A program made the translations under genes and the position numbers. This document shows, piece by piece, positions 31,327-41,930 of a stretch of 64,000 nt of DNA (its first letter is position 1; each line of letters begins with the position of its first letter). The stretch lies in contig MU270016.1 of assembly GCA_021432635.1 (NCBI GenBank), forward strand, positions 1,197,905 to 1,261,904, written 5' to 3'. Source of the stretch: Thozetella sp. PMI_491 (Eukaryota > Ascomycota > Sordariomycetes > Chaetosphaeriales > Chaetosphaeriaceae). The notes below the pieces were generated by a model. It saw nothing but the letters and a program-made list of their open reading frames with translations. It ran no database searches and had not been told where the DNA came from.

Positions 31327-32413
31327 ATGTCAGCATTTGAGTCGTACTTCCCTGGGAAACCAGGGTTTACGGAGAAACAACTCCCCAATCTCAATGGAAA
31401 GGTAACGACTCTATCAAAGGCTGCAGATTCCGTAATCGTCACTCATGAGATCCTAGGTGTACATGATAACCGGGGGCACAGGAGGCATTGGGTTCGAGCT
31501 CGCCAAGATGCTGTACCATGCCAACGCAAGCCGAATCTATGTTCTCTCGCGCTCCGTAGCCACCGGCGAAGACGCAATAAAGGAGATAACGGCGTCCTCC
31601 CCTAATCCGACCGTTCCGGCGCGCACAAGCTCCGCCAAAGACGCCGTGCACTTTCTGCCCATTGATCTCTCTGACCTCGCCACTGTCAAGACCGCGGCTC
31701 ATGCTTTCCTCGCTCGCGAAAGCCGTCTCGACGTCCTCTGGCACAATGCCGCCATAATGCTCGCCCCGGAAGGCAGCAAGAGTGTGCAGGGGCACGAACT
31801 CACGTTTGCAACGAATCTTCTCGGACCGTTCCTGCTCCAGCACTTTCTCACTCCTATCATGCTAGCTACGGCTTCTAATAGCCCCCCTGCAACTGTTCGT
31901 GTCTGCTGGGCTGGGAGTGGTCCTGCCGTACACCCTCCAGGTACCGACGGTATTGTCTGGGAAGACTTAGCTCTGGAAAGAAACTCCGGATTTGGGGCAC
32001 GGGCGGCTCGCTACATGCAGAGCAAAGCAGGCAATGTCATGCTTGCGGCAGAAATGCAGCAGCGATATGGCAGAACGAGCGCTGCTAACCGTGACGGAAT
32101 AGTGAGTTGTGCCTTCAACCCCGGAGCAATCCGGTCGAACTTAGCAAAGCATGCACCTCGGCTAGTAGCATGGATACATAACGCAATGGCGAGTTCGGCC
32201 AGGGATGGAGCGCTGGTGGAGCTCTTTGCGGGGTTTGCTCCGGAAGTTGTCACGGCATGTGAGCAACAGGGGCTGTGTTTCGTGGTGCCGGCTGGTAAGA
32301 TTGGGAAAACAATAGAAAAGGTAGAAGAAGGTATTCGGAATAGAGGAAGCGGGAAGCGGCTCTGGGAGCTGTGCGACGGGCTGGTAAAGGAATATTATAC
32401 GATCACGGACTAG
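31327..32413 (+). CDS. Short-chain dehydrogenase/reductase (retinol-dehydrogenase-like)
   Basis: Exons 31327-31401 and 31457-32413 join in phase 0 across a 55-nt intron to give 343 residues. The coenzyme motif TGGTGGIG (T-G-x3-G-x-G, about residues 30-37) follows the splice. The N-N-A-G equivalent is WHNAAIM, and the catalytic Tyr and Lys are in RYMQSKAGN (Y-x3-K). A Ser before them is in CWAGSGPA. The N-terminal FPGKPGFTEKQLPNLNGK is typical of fungal RDH12/WWOX-like SDRs, which reduce or oxidise carbonyls with NAD(P) in the cytosol. The substrate is unknown. It is divergent from Zn2Cys6 factor 1 and is followed, 240 nt downstream on the same strand, by the NTF2/SnoaL-like gene. A tailoring role for a polyketide is possible but not shown. 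Confidence 0.9.
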
Positions 32414-32652
32414 CCAAACTTGGCAACCGCGCGGTTATCAAGTCAGCAATTGGAAGCCTAGCTAGCATTACCAAGACAGCATTGCGTGTAAATTAGAAAT
32501 CAACACTGAGCCCACGAGCATACCCGCGCGGAAGACATGTAAATAAAAAACGGATCGAATCACGTCCCATACTCTTACTCATGATGCACTCCACCCCCCA
32601 AAACAGCCCAGGTTTTTAGGTACATGACCTGACCAAAGTACAGCCATTCATC

Positions 32653-33582
32653 ATGCATAAGCTTCTGCTATCCTTTGCCGGTGGCTTGGCCTTGACTAGG
32701 GTTGCAGTGGCCACCTCGAATTGCTCCCTCTATCCTAATATTGCGGACACAAGCCACGCCACCCCGGCTCTGGTCGAGTTTCTCAGTCACTACTTCCATG
32801 CCAAGAGTCTTCACGATGCCAATGCTTGGATCAGTGACTTTGATACTTCCAAGATTACCTACATTGATGCAGTCCTCGGTCTTGATCTCAATACAACCAA
32901 CTTTGAGGTTACTCTGAGGGCTTTGGCGGCATCATGGACTCCGGATGCTAAGTCCTATCCGTTACGTATCATTGGCGACATGGATAGTGCGGTGGTGTTC
33001 TTGGAAGACACACCGGCTCTGTTTGGATCCGAACTCCGGGGAATTGCGTCGATTGACATGGAGAACGGCAAGGTTATTCGCGAAATCGACTACTGGGATG
33101 GGCGGCGAGTTCCCTTAACCGACCAACGAGTCCCGGACGACCAGTATCCTACCGATTTTAGAGAGTCGGCCGTGAAAAAGACCCCGGATCCAGTGCTGCA
33201 GGGTGTTGTGAATAACCTCCACGAGGCGCTTTCAACAGGCAACAGTAGTGTCACGGCGCCGCTGTTCAACGTTGATGCTGTTCTGGAAGACCGAACCACA
33301 CGCACTCGAATCGAGGGCCGGCTGGTCATTGAACGATACCTCGCCCGGGCATCCTCGCGCCTACCGTATGGGGCCGGTGCGACTGTAAGGCATGTAGTAG
33401 GAAGTGCACAAGGGGGCGGCTACGAATGGATCGGCGGACCGGGCGCTGCTGCCCGCAATGGGATTACGGCTATCGAATTGGATGAAAACTACCTAATCAC
33501 CCTCCTCGTTCCCCTTTGGGATGCTTCGCGCGCCAGCGATGCTACTATGGTGGCGCTTGCCGGGTTGGCAATTGAACCATAG
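32653..33582 (+). CDS. Secreted protein with two NTF2/SnoaL-like halves
   Basis: A single exon of 309 codons with a signal peptide (MHKLLLSFAGGLALTRVAVA). The mature part seems to hold two copies of an NTF2-like cone fold: about 30-150 (ALVEFLSHYFHAKSLHDANA ... VIREIDYWDGRRVP) and about 178-300 (VLQGVVNNLHEALSTGNSS ... ITAIELDENYLITLLVPLWD). Each has an N-terminal helix, a central strand carrying Asp (DFDTSKITYID; PLFNVDAVLEDR) and a closing strand, as in SnoaL-like cyclases and Delta5-isomerases. The halves share the fold pattern more than sequence. SnoaL relatives act on polyketides, but most family members have no known substrate. Secretion is unusual for a biosynthetic enzyme. It sits between the SDR and the F-box gene. 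Confidence 0.72.
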   Translation: MHKLLLSFAGGLALTRVAVATSNCSLYPNIADTSHATPALVEFLSHYFHAKSLHDANAWISDFDTSKITYIDAVLGLDLNTTNFEVTLRALAASWTPDAKSYPLRIIGDMDSAVVFLEDTPALFGSELRGIASIDMENGKVIREIDYWDGRRVPLTDQRVPDDQYPTDFRESAVKKTPDPVLQGVVNNLHEALSTGNSSVTAPLFNVDAVLEDRTTRTRIEGRLVIERYLARASSRLPYGAGATVRHVVGSAQGGGYEWIGGPGAAARNGITAIELDENYLITLLVPLWDASRASDATMVALAGLAIEP

Positions 33583-33740
33583 ATGCTGCGCGGCAATGGT
33601 CGAGCCGAGCCACTCGATAGCGCGATACAGTCAAGCTCAGAATAGCACAGGCGTGGGGTGTGCAGTCAGAATAGACATTGCTCTTCTGAAGGGCCGAGGA
33701 TAATAGACAGCATGCCCACACAGGCTTTCCATTAAATACC

Positions 33741-34853
33741 CTAAAAGAAACGGGCCATACACAAGTATGTCTCAGCTCCCATGTTGGGCGCCTGCGAAAC
33801 TCGATTCTGGCGGCCGATGCCTATCACGGTCGTCAACGGCTTTTGAGTGACAGCATCTAAGCGCGCAATCTGGCCCCGAATCTCTGAGAGCCTTTGGTGC
33901 CAGGCTACTGTGAGAATGGGATCTGGCTGGATGGTGTTGCTTACTAGGAATCGCTTGTCTACGTTGCTCGTGATCTTGACGTCCTTCACGATCTCCATGC
34001 TCTCTAGCCCGAAGCTGAGAAATGCGCATTTCCACATCTCCTGGCGCCAGTCGCCCTCAAAATCGGGACCAACTTCGGCCCTGGCCGCCTTCCAGAGACG
34101 CTCCCACCTCCCTCCTGAAAGAATATGGTGGAGGGCGACCTGATCAACTGGGAGTTTCTCTTTCTCCTTCGCATCCGGGTGGTACGGACCAACCGGCAAC
34201 ACCTCAAAGCCTGGATACCCGCCGTCGCAAATCCAATCTGGGATGCAGTATTTAATGAAGTCTAGCCGCGTCTGCAGGTCGAACTTTGGGAGGTTTAATT
34301 CGGGGGTGAAGAACGCTCGCAGTGTGCTGCCGAAGAGCTCCCAATAGATCATGATCTGGAACGCGGCCCGCTGAGGGTGGCAGTCTACTGTCCACGCGTC
34401 GCTGACGCCGCCATTCCAAAAGTCCTCAGCAGCGTACCAATCGTTGCCCGCTATCTGGTCCAGCTTGTTCGCCAGCGGGTTGATGAGGGAGAATCGCGCT
34501 AGGTGGAGCCGGCGGATGTCGTCCATGGTGATGCCACATACTCTAAAGCAGAGATCCAACAATCCTTGCATCCCGCCCTGAAATGCTTCGCGAAGCTCTT
34601 GGGTGCGCGTCTTATCGCCCAGTGCCCAATCGCTCACCTGGCGAGCGGTAGCTAAGACTAGAAACCACGGATGGGGACTGAAAAAGGTCGGCGCAGAGCG
34701 GGAGGCGAGCTGTAGTATGGTGGGAGGCTCCACGAGCGAGAAGCCAAGCCTCAGGGCCCGACATGACGATGCGGCGTTGGTGAAGTCTTCAATGTTGTGT
34801 AGGAAAGGCGGCAGAGCAGCCAGAAGTTCAATCGGAAGATCGAGGAGGGCCAT
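33741..34853 (-). CDS. F-box-like fungal protein
   Basis: A single exon of 370 residues from the ATG at 34853. The frame is open 25 codons further upstream, but MALLDLPIELLAALPPFLHN is the expected F-box start, and the preceding residues look like leader. The motif LPIELLAALPPFLHNIEDFT with SSCRALR (about residues 4-40) matches the F-box helix bundle that docks Skp1 in SCF ubiquitin ligases. The rest is helical and Trp-rich, with no WD40 or LRR repeats visible. In fungi such proteins are numerous and mostly uncharacterised; the partner or target is unknown. The stop lies 158 nt from the convergent NTF2/SnoaL-like gene. Confidence 0.7.
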   Translation of the reverse strand: MALLDLPIELLAALPPFLHNIEDFTNAASSCRALRLGFSLVEPPTILQLASRSAPTFFSPHPWFLVLATARQVSDWALGDKTRTQELREAFQGGMQGLLDLCFRVCGITMDDIRRLHLARFSLINPLANKLDQIAGNDWYAAEDFWNGGVSDAWTVDCHPQRAAFQIMIYWELFGSTLRAFFTPELNLPKFDLQTRLDFIKYCIPDWICDGGYPGFEVLPVGPYHPDAKEKEKLPVDQVALHHILSGGRWERLWKAARAEVGPDFEGDWRQEMWKCAFLSFGLESMEIVKDVKITSNVDKRFLVSNTIQPDPILTVAWHQRLSEIRGQIARLDAVTQKPLTTVIGIGRQNRVSQAPNMGAETYLCMARFF

Positions 34854-36035
34854 GCCGGGCGCGAGATTTTGGTCAATGTGGTCTTTGGCGATTCGATGAC
34901 GAGTTGACTGCACGAAGACGAGGGGCAAGGAGGGTCAGCTGTAGAGATGCTTTGGTGTCGGAAGGATTGCCAAATGCCGCCTTAGCCCCACCATTCTTCC
35001 TTCAGCTTGGTCTGCATATCGTAATCTGACTGTAGTAAACATCATCTCGGAGACAGCTCGGGATAACCCGGTCCGCGCCAGTTGAGCCCAAAACCGAACA
35101 TTACAGCTGGCAGATGTCAATATTTCGCTACAAGCCGCAACCATGCACGCAACCAAGCGGTGCGCGGGGCTAGCGTGCGCCTGTTGATGCGAAATGGCTA
35201 GGGGTCCTAGGCGACTATTGCTCACGAGGATCAGTGCTCTTCTGCAGCCGACGTGCTCTTTTCGCCGCCATTCCCAAGACGTCTGAGTCTATGTAAGTTT
35301 CTCGTCCCAGTCTAAGCCTTGGTCAGGAGGACGAAATGGCGGTCAGGGGCAATGCCGCGCCTCCGCATGCCTAAACTGCCGACTTGCTCTAACTAGCACC
35401 GTCCCTCGGTTAGCTACTGAGGCTACCTACACTAGCTGTGAAGTGTCGCGTAGATCACACCAGCTATCTACGTAGTGGTAACCGTCTGGGCTACATACGG
35501 TAAGGAATGCCAATCGACTGTTCATGATACCATTGGGTGGCTTAGTCAAACTGCGGAGCGCGACAGAGTCTCATATCTGGTGCTTCGTGAGTTAGAGCCG
35601 TGGAAACCATCCCAAAGAGCTGGAACTATGCCCGCAGATCTGATCGTCGGGTAATATGCGTGGCTTTGGCGGCTTTTATCATGGGCATCAGTGAGGCGTC
35701 GGTCTGGGATCAGTGGTGGACGAGCGTTTAGCCATTTTCGCCGATCCACGGCCGTCCCATCCAAATCTATCTTCGATTTGACAACGATGCTTCGTACTGG
35801 TTGCATTTGAGAAAAAGCAATGTAGCCTGTTTTGGTAGACCGGAGAACTATGTGGATTGGACGTTATTCTTATGCGAAACTAATATGGCCCTGTGCTGCC
35901 GAAAGAGGTTCCCGAGGGGCGGCAGTGGTACTATAAAGCAACGAGCGATGCAGCACGTGCACTATCTGTGAGATATGATGATGAAGCGTAGACAGTAGTC
36001 GATGATAAATCCTCAGCTCGAGTCTCAGCACTCGC
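34854..36035. other. Intergenic between F-box and VOC genes
   Basis: About 1.18 kb with only short frames. One minus-strand frame at 35546-35806 (86 codons) has no recognisable domain and is left out. It probably includes the F-box promoter and the VOC 3' UTR. Confidence 0.45.
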
Positions 36036-36452
36036 TCACTCGCTCTTCTCCGGCGCCTTGCTCTTGGCCTTTTCCATCTCATCTCCGGGCCATCCGACTC
36101 TGACTAGAGTTTCGTCCGGCCCATTCAGACTGAACTCATACATACCCCACTCCTTGAGCTCGGGCTTCTTGCCCTTCTCGATGATCTCGTCGGCGAACTC
36201 GCGGCCTAGTGCATCCACATCTTCCGTATACACGTATAGACCGAAGGGATTCTTTCCTGCCTCCAACCATCCCTCAACGGCCTTTGTTAGGTGGATGTCG
36301 GAACCATTGGGATGAGATAGCATGATATAGCTGTCCCATTGTGTAGCTTCTTTCTCAGTCGGAGCGGTGAAACCAAGCCGAACGAAGAAACGGACGGCAG
36401 AGTCTAGGTCATTGCAGGGGAGAATTGCGGTGATACGCGGACGCTGAGGCAT
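36036..36452 (-). CDS. VOC-family (glyoxalase / bleomycin-resistance fold) protein
   Basis: A single exon of 138 codons, the size of a one-domain VOC protein with paired beta-alpha-beta-beta-beta modules. Module 1: ITAILPCNDLDSAVRFFVRLGF, here given in part as ILPCNDLDSAVRFF, with a later SDIHLTK strand. Module 2: FGLYVYTEDVDALGREFAD and YEFSLNGPDETLVRVG. Metal-binding positions are plausible at His in DIHL and Glu in MYEFS, while the first-strand ligand is not His. Relatives include fosfomycin or bleomycin resistance proteins, dioxygenases and isomerases, some found in secondary-metabolite clusters. The Lys/Glu-rich tail is probably disordered. It could act in resistance or as a small tailoring enzyme; neither is proven. 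Confidence 0.83.
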   Translation of the reverse strand: MPQRPRITAILPCNDLDSAVRFFVRLGFTAPTEKEATQWDSYIMLSHPNGSDIHLTKAVEGWLEAGKNPFGLYVYTEDVDALGREFADEIIEKGKKPELKEWGMYEFSLNGPDETLVRVGWPGDEMEKAKSKAPEKSE

Positions 36453-37191
36453 TGTTCTTTTATTTTCCTTTTTTTTTTTTTTTTTTATAAAAAAAGAGTC
36501 AAATTAAGCTTAGATGCGTATGACTCTGCTGTCGAAGTGTAGATCTTGAAGCGGCGTGAAGGGAATGATTGCAGAGGAGATCCCATGGAAGCCGAACAAG
36601 CTCTTATAAGGACAAACAAGAGTTTCATAGTTAGTGGAAAGCTAGAATTGTTAGCGCAAGGCAGCAGGCGAGCGGGGTAGGTAATGCTCCACACATAGTC
36701 GTTTGTCGCGATTGTGAGCACAAACAGTGGGTCGATCTCGAGTCCTTTCTTATTATATACTGTCTAAGACAGCTTGTATCCTTCCGGTATTTTTCTAATT
36801 CTAATTGGCCAAGTAGCTCCGTGTTCACAATTGTAACTAAGAAGACAAGATTCCTTGGCACCACGGGGCAAAGGTTTAGCCGACCACAGTTATTGAATGA
36901 TACGAGCTGATGATCATTGGCGGTTGCGACACTCGCTGCCTGGCCAAGATCTGGATGCATATCACGTTACTCACCGTCATTTGGAGATATTTTTGATTAT
37001 ATTGGGCTAAAATAGAACAAGTCGTCTATCACAGTTACGCAAAGCTATGGGAAGAAATCGGCCGTTTTTTCACCAGTCTTGGCGCATGCTTGTTACAGCT
37101 CCAGCCCGGCGAGGCCCTTCATGAATTGATCTATTCTAGAGGCTACTTGTTGGAAATTATCGCTGCTAGCACTGTTGGCTTGCTGCTCACA
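36453..37191. other. Upstream region of the VOC gene
   Basis: This 739-nt region holds the VOC promoter and the 3' end of the next minus-strand gene. A poly-T tract sits just 5' of the VOC start. A minus-strand frame of 109 codons at 36631-36960 has no recognisable feature. Confidence 0.45.
36469..36486 (+). repeat. Poly-T (T18) tract
   Basis: Eighteen consecutive T lie 17 nt upstream of the VOC start; on that gene's strand it is poly-A. Such tracts near fungal promoters can exclude nucleosomes. The length may vary. Confidence 0.85.
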
Positions 37192-39983
37192 CTACGCTGT
37201 CGATGCAGATTCCTTTGCCTCCGACGAAACCGACTTTTGCAGTGTCGGTGGATTGGCGCTGGGAAAGAAAGCCGCGGGAAATTGGAAGATGTTGGCGCGC
37301 CACTGATCGTTATCGAAGAACTGCGCCCATTGCGCCTGGTAGCACGGGGGCGCAAACGCAAAGCAAGTAGTTCTGAGCTCCATCCTCCAATTCTGTAATG
37401 TAGTCTGGCGAGCATTAAGCCAGTCTTCCATAAATTGAAGCCATTTGTTGGCCCAGTTCTGTGGCTCCGAGGCCGGGGGAAACCGTTGGTCGTCGCCGAG
37501 GAAGCTATGTACTCGGTTCCGCGCATTTACGAATGCGGCGCTCACTGGGGCGGCTGCGAGGTAGAGCATGACACCTTTGGCTTCGTCGAGCAGCTGTACG
37601 CATTCATTCCAGCTATTCGGGCGTGGGAGGATACGGTTTCCAGGTAAGGCCTCATTCTCTCCTACGGGTCGCCCATTCATGATCGCCCCTTTGAGCATGT
37701 TGAGATTGCCGTTGAGGATGAAAAGCTCACTTGGGAAGCCTTGGGCCGGGAATGCCGGGTCAAACCAGGCCAACTGTGTCATCATAGCGGAGGCAGAATC
37801 ATCCTGGGCCCCGAAGGTTCGTTGTAGCACGACGCAGTCCACGTCGTTGTTTGGGTTATTATGGAGCGCCCAGTAGAAAAAGTCCTTGATGATGTGTAGC
37901 TCAAACACGTGCTCGGCTTTAGAGCGCCTTGGTCAGGACTCGGTCATATCATCTGTACAGGAAAGCGGGTTCTTACTGTGATACGTTCTTTGCAATGGCA
38001 GCATCCCTGTAGCTTGACCGTACTCCCATGTGTTGGTGCCCCCAAACCTATCGGTAAAAGCACCAATGACCACCTCGCACACCACTAGGCGCGGAAGAAA
38101 TGGGTATGGCTGCGGTATGCTCCGATAGACGGGTTCCAAGTCGATAAACCTGGCCTGGATATCGTTGTAATAGAGTGTGCCAAGGTTGAGATTGTCGGCT
38201 GTCTGCGGAATGTTGGCGTTGTTATCGTCTTGGCCATCATTAGAGTTCTCAGGTGTCCCAGGGTTCGGTATCTGGACGGCAGGGTTGGCTGTCGACGGGT
38301 ATCTGCCTGCGTGCCACCCGAATGAGTTTTGGGGGCAAAGGTCGAGTTGGGCCTGGAAGTTGGCATACTGGATGCCGTACGAGCCTATGGTCTGGGAATT
38401 GCTGCCCACGATTCTGGTCAGAGCAGGTTCGCATTCTTCGAGTGGACTGCTTACTAAACTCGGCCCGCACGCTTTTCGAGCAGGTTTTCCTCGTGGACCT
38501 TTCGGTCACTAAGGGTCACATCACTCTGCTCCGGCTGATATGTAATGCCTCGAGCCTTCACGGGCACGGCAACCAGTGGGGTTGGCACCGACCAGGCTGC
38601 ATTGTAATCGGAGCACTTGTCGCATATAGAGACAGTCGGTGTTACTACTGTTGGAGCACCCGTTGTCGTCGTCGTAGTTGTTGTCTGCTGCCCCCCTCCG
38701 CCGCCGCCGCCACCACCGCCACCGTCATCGCCTCCAGTGAAGAGATCGAGGATGCCTTCAACAAAGTTTACTGATTGAAATTAGTACACTCTCTATGATG
38801 TCAGAAGAACCGATCTCTTCTCTTACTCAAATTCCGTATGCCAGCCACCTACCAGGACAGATAACCGTGTCAGCGATATAGCTATCCATATCCGGCATTG
38901 ACTAATCTTGAACTCACAGTACTACCACTGCCGAGAATCCCACCGATGAGAAGAATCGATATATCAGCCGGGTCTGCGAGATTAACTGCCCCTATTCCCG
39001 CTTGGAGGCTAGCAGTTTGTCTGTCCAGGTTGTCGAGTTCGGTTCCAACATCCGCAGCCACCTGTTGTGATATGAACACCTCTGTTAGCTTGCCATATGG
39101 AAATCACACACACAGACGCTATGCCATGCCAATTGCTTCCGTCTCTTCCACATTATAACTTACGGTGTCACCGGCATTCGCCAGCGCCTGGGCCACTTGT
39201 CGAGCCGTAATAGTACGGTGGCCTACCCCCAACTTGTTAGTATCATTCTCACTGGCAAGGGTTTGAGTCTTACGTATATTATCTACATCGCTCTGAGCTT
39301 GAGCCTGGAAAGCACTACTGGTGCCAGTACCGTCGTCTCTGTCTCGAAGGAGCTTCGCCGATGGTGCCACTGGTGCGACCGAGTTGATCCAGTCTTGGAT
39401 CGTGGCCTTCATATCGGCAGACATAATATAAAGATCAAGAACTTCTTTCCTGAGCTGGTCGTTGCTGAGAGTTCCTGAGCAGCACTCGCCGTCCGGGATC
39501 TGGACCACGCCACCCGGTATATTACCCACCACCAACGTGACATTGCAGGACTGGCTAATTCCAGAAATCGGTTGCGTGCCACACAGATTAGGGCAAGCGT
39601 TGAGTATTTCAGTTAACCTAGAATCCCGCCAGTCAATAATCCGTGCAAGCAACTCGAGGAGCGACAAAAAGCTAGGTTAGGTTAATGAAAACATACGCGT
39701 TCATAATAGTAAGCCCCGAAACGACGGGTGGATCGCCGTTAGGACAACCGTACAATGCAGAGGCATAAACCCCCCCTTGAACATTTTCGGATTGAGTCAC
39801 AGTGTGCGGAACGCCTCCGCCATAGTTAAGCGAGACATCGTACTGGTTGATGACTCTGACGGCGAGGTCTCCGTAACTCTGGCCCAAAGTACATCCGAGA
39901 AATGCGCTGTTGATGCACTCTATCTGAGAGTACACTCCCAGAAACAGAGAGGCAGTAATATATGCAGAGTAGATTCTCATCGC
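37192..39983 (-). CDS. Large secreted protein, tail resembling GH18 chitinase-like C-termini
   Basis: Eight exons (39983-39697, 39617-39274, 39222-39164, 39061-38918, 38848-38827, 38770-38455, 38401-37977, 37916-37192) give 773 residues in frame. The ATG at 39983 opens a signal peptide (MRIYSAYITASLFLGVYS). The N-terminal ~285 residues are Cys-containing and helical. A Gly10/Thr8 linker follows (about 300-325), then a dibasic LLEKRAGR (about 385). The C-terminal ~240 residues include TEHVFELHIIKDFFYW, like the A-E-H-V-[FL]-E block in the non-catalytic tail of fungal GH18 subgroup C chitinase-like proteins. No GH18 catalytic D-x-x-D-x-D-x-E is present. Exon 5 is a 22-nt microexon. Intron 6 (38402-38454, GTAAGC...CTGAC...GCAG) repairs the frame. 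Extracellular role unknown. Confidence 0.7.
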
Positions 39984-41930
39984 TACCAACAGTCTCGTCT
40001 CTCACTGCATGGGTTTAGCCTAGCTAAAGCTGCCGACTGTAGAAGAAGTTATTGGGCGGCCTCGGATTTTATCCCAAGCAAGTAACTTCAGCTCGGATGG
40101 CTCAAAATTGTCTCAGCTACCGTGCTCCTTTGAGAGCCTTGCCAAATTCACGAAGGAGCAAGCCACCTGAGGGATTGTGCGTGGTTGCGGACAGATCGGT
40201 TGCTCAGCTGACGTGATACGACCGCTCGAGCTTCCGCATAAGCCAACTTGTGTTGCAGGAGCACAGAAATACGGGATAATGCTCGGGCATGACTAAGGCA
40301 ACGTAATAATAAGTGGTTCGTACAAGGCTAATCACGGCCGTACTATCGTAGCACCGATAGTATGTTAGAGTGCGAGTGAGTAACGGAAGGATAGGTAGTT
40401 ATGACCCTGAACAGATTTTCTCGAGCTAGCAGCGGAGGGCAAGACAAAGTAGAATAATGAGAGTGGACATATGTTAATTATTCTAAATTTTCATCTCAAC
40501 ATAACTGTCAATTATCTACAAGTTCAAGCGCGTATATCGGGATGCGACTGCACGTTTCTTACACATATAATATCTATAGTTTCGCTGCTCTCTCGCTAAA
40601 GAGCTCTTTTTGATATCTGCGATTCGAGGTAAAAATCTTTCCCAGTACCTTCGTTTTAACTGGCCAATTGGATTCTTCGCGTACAATTATTCTTATAGTT
40701 CGTGGGTAGCGCTGACTTGTAGGAGAGTAGCTTCCCTTATCAGGTTGCCAAGAATCTGCAAAGAGTTCAGCTGTCATCCTTACGAATGCAGCTTTGTTGC
40801 AATCATGTCCTGTACTCGCCGCCACCATTTGCCGGCCTAGCCGTGCAATCCGCCATATCCGGTGTTATAGTGATAGATTAAAAGACCGACCCATATTGCT
40901 ACCACTCCGAGAAATGTCCACTAACAGTGTACAAGATTTAAGAGATGCAAAATAACCAAGGATATCGATCATCACATCGTTCATATACAGTAGACCGAAT
41001 AAAGGCCACATTTGGTACATGAAAACTTCTCGCTCATACTAGGAAGGAAAGAATTCGCTAAAGGAGTAGTCAAAGAAGTACATTCATATTCCTCTACATT
41101 TAAGTTACTTCTAGCAGTCTAAAACCTTATTAGAATTGCTATAATAACGAAGAGGAGAATAATGAAGGAAGACGGTACAAGTAGAAAGAAAAGCGAAGAG
41201 GTCTACACAGACCATTTTATTACATCGATTAGCCGTTTTCTCTACTCGATTTCTATGTCAATAAATAATAAATAATATGTGCTGCGTTTCAACATATATA
41301 TCCTAGCAAACCGACAGATTATATTGCCTGTATCTCTACAGTTTTACCCCCCGCCCTCTGACTAAAGCCTCATTACTTAGGTAGCGCGTATGACAAATGT
41401 ATCTTACACTAGATTATATAGTTCATAAACATCCATTGCTTTTAATCCGGGAGTCTTACTAGACTTGCTGCGCGTGCCTAACTACTTGAAGTTCTTCACT
41501 TAACAATTGGTAATTGGGACTATTCTATCGCTTTTTATACTTTAGCATTTTGCACAGGAGTTTTGATCTATATGTTTTGATCCAGAAAGCTCCTCGTATA
41601 CCTTCTCCCAAGGATCGGGGTAATACTACCGTAGCATCGATACTGTGGACTATTAAGACTTAAGTATCCTCTACGCTAAAAGTCTAGGGACCTCCGGGCT
41701 GGACACACCGTGAGGACCACCCTGTAGAGCCCCGGCTTGAGAAGAGAGCTGGATATCTGCAGTTTGAGACCCGTTTGTTCATTACCTTCAATACTCTGAC
41801 AAGGAGATAAAGTTAAGCTACTCGTTAATCTATTTTTAGAGAAAAGCCGTATTTATTAGTACTAGTTAGAAATCTAATCGACTGGTAGGACAGCTTGGGA
41901 GATCTCCTGGCACACTAGTATGATACCTAG
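39984..41930. other. AT-rich 1.95-kb spacer
   Basis: This spacer lies between the start of the 773-residue gene and the 3' end of the PKS. The part at 40.9-41.9 kb is strongly AT-rich with many TA steps and stops in all frames. It could be an eroded repeat, but no terminal repeats or coding remnants were recognised. Confidence 0.5.

Noticed and set aside
35546-35806. 86-codon minus-strand frame between the F-box and VOC genes
   Set aside because: No domain or conserved pattern recognised; consistent with chance.
40860-41900. AT-rich island considered as an old mobile-element copy
   Set aside because: No terminal repeats, target-site duplication or coding remnant could be identified, so no element is named.
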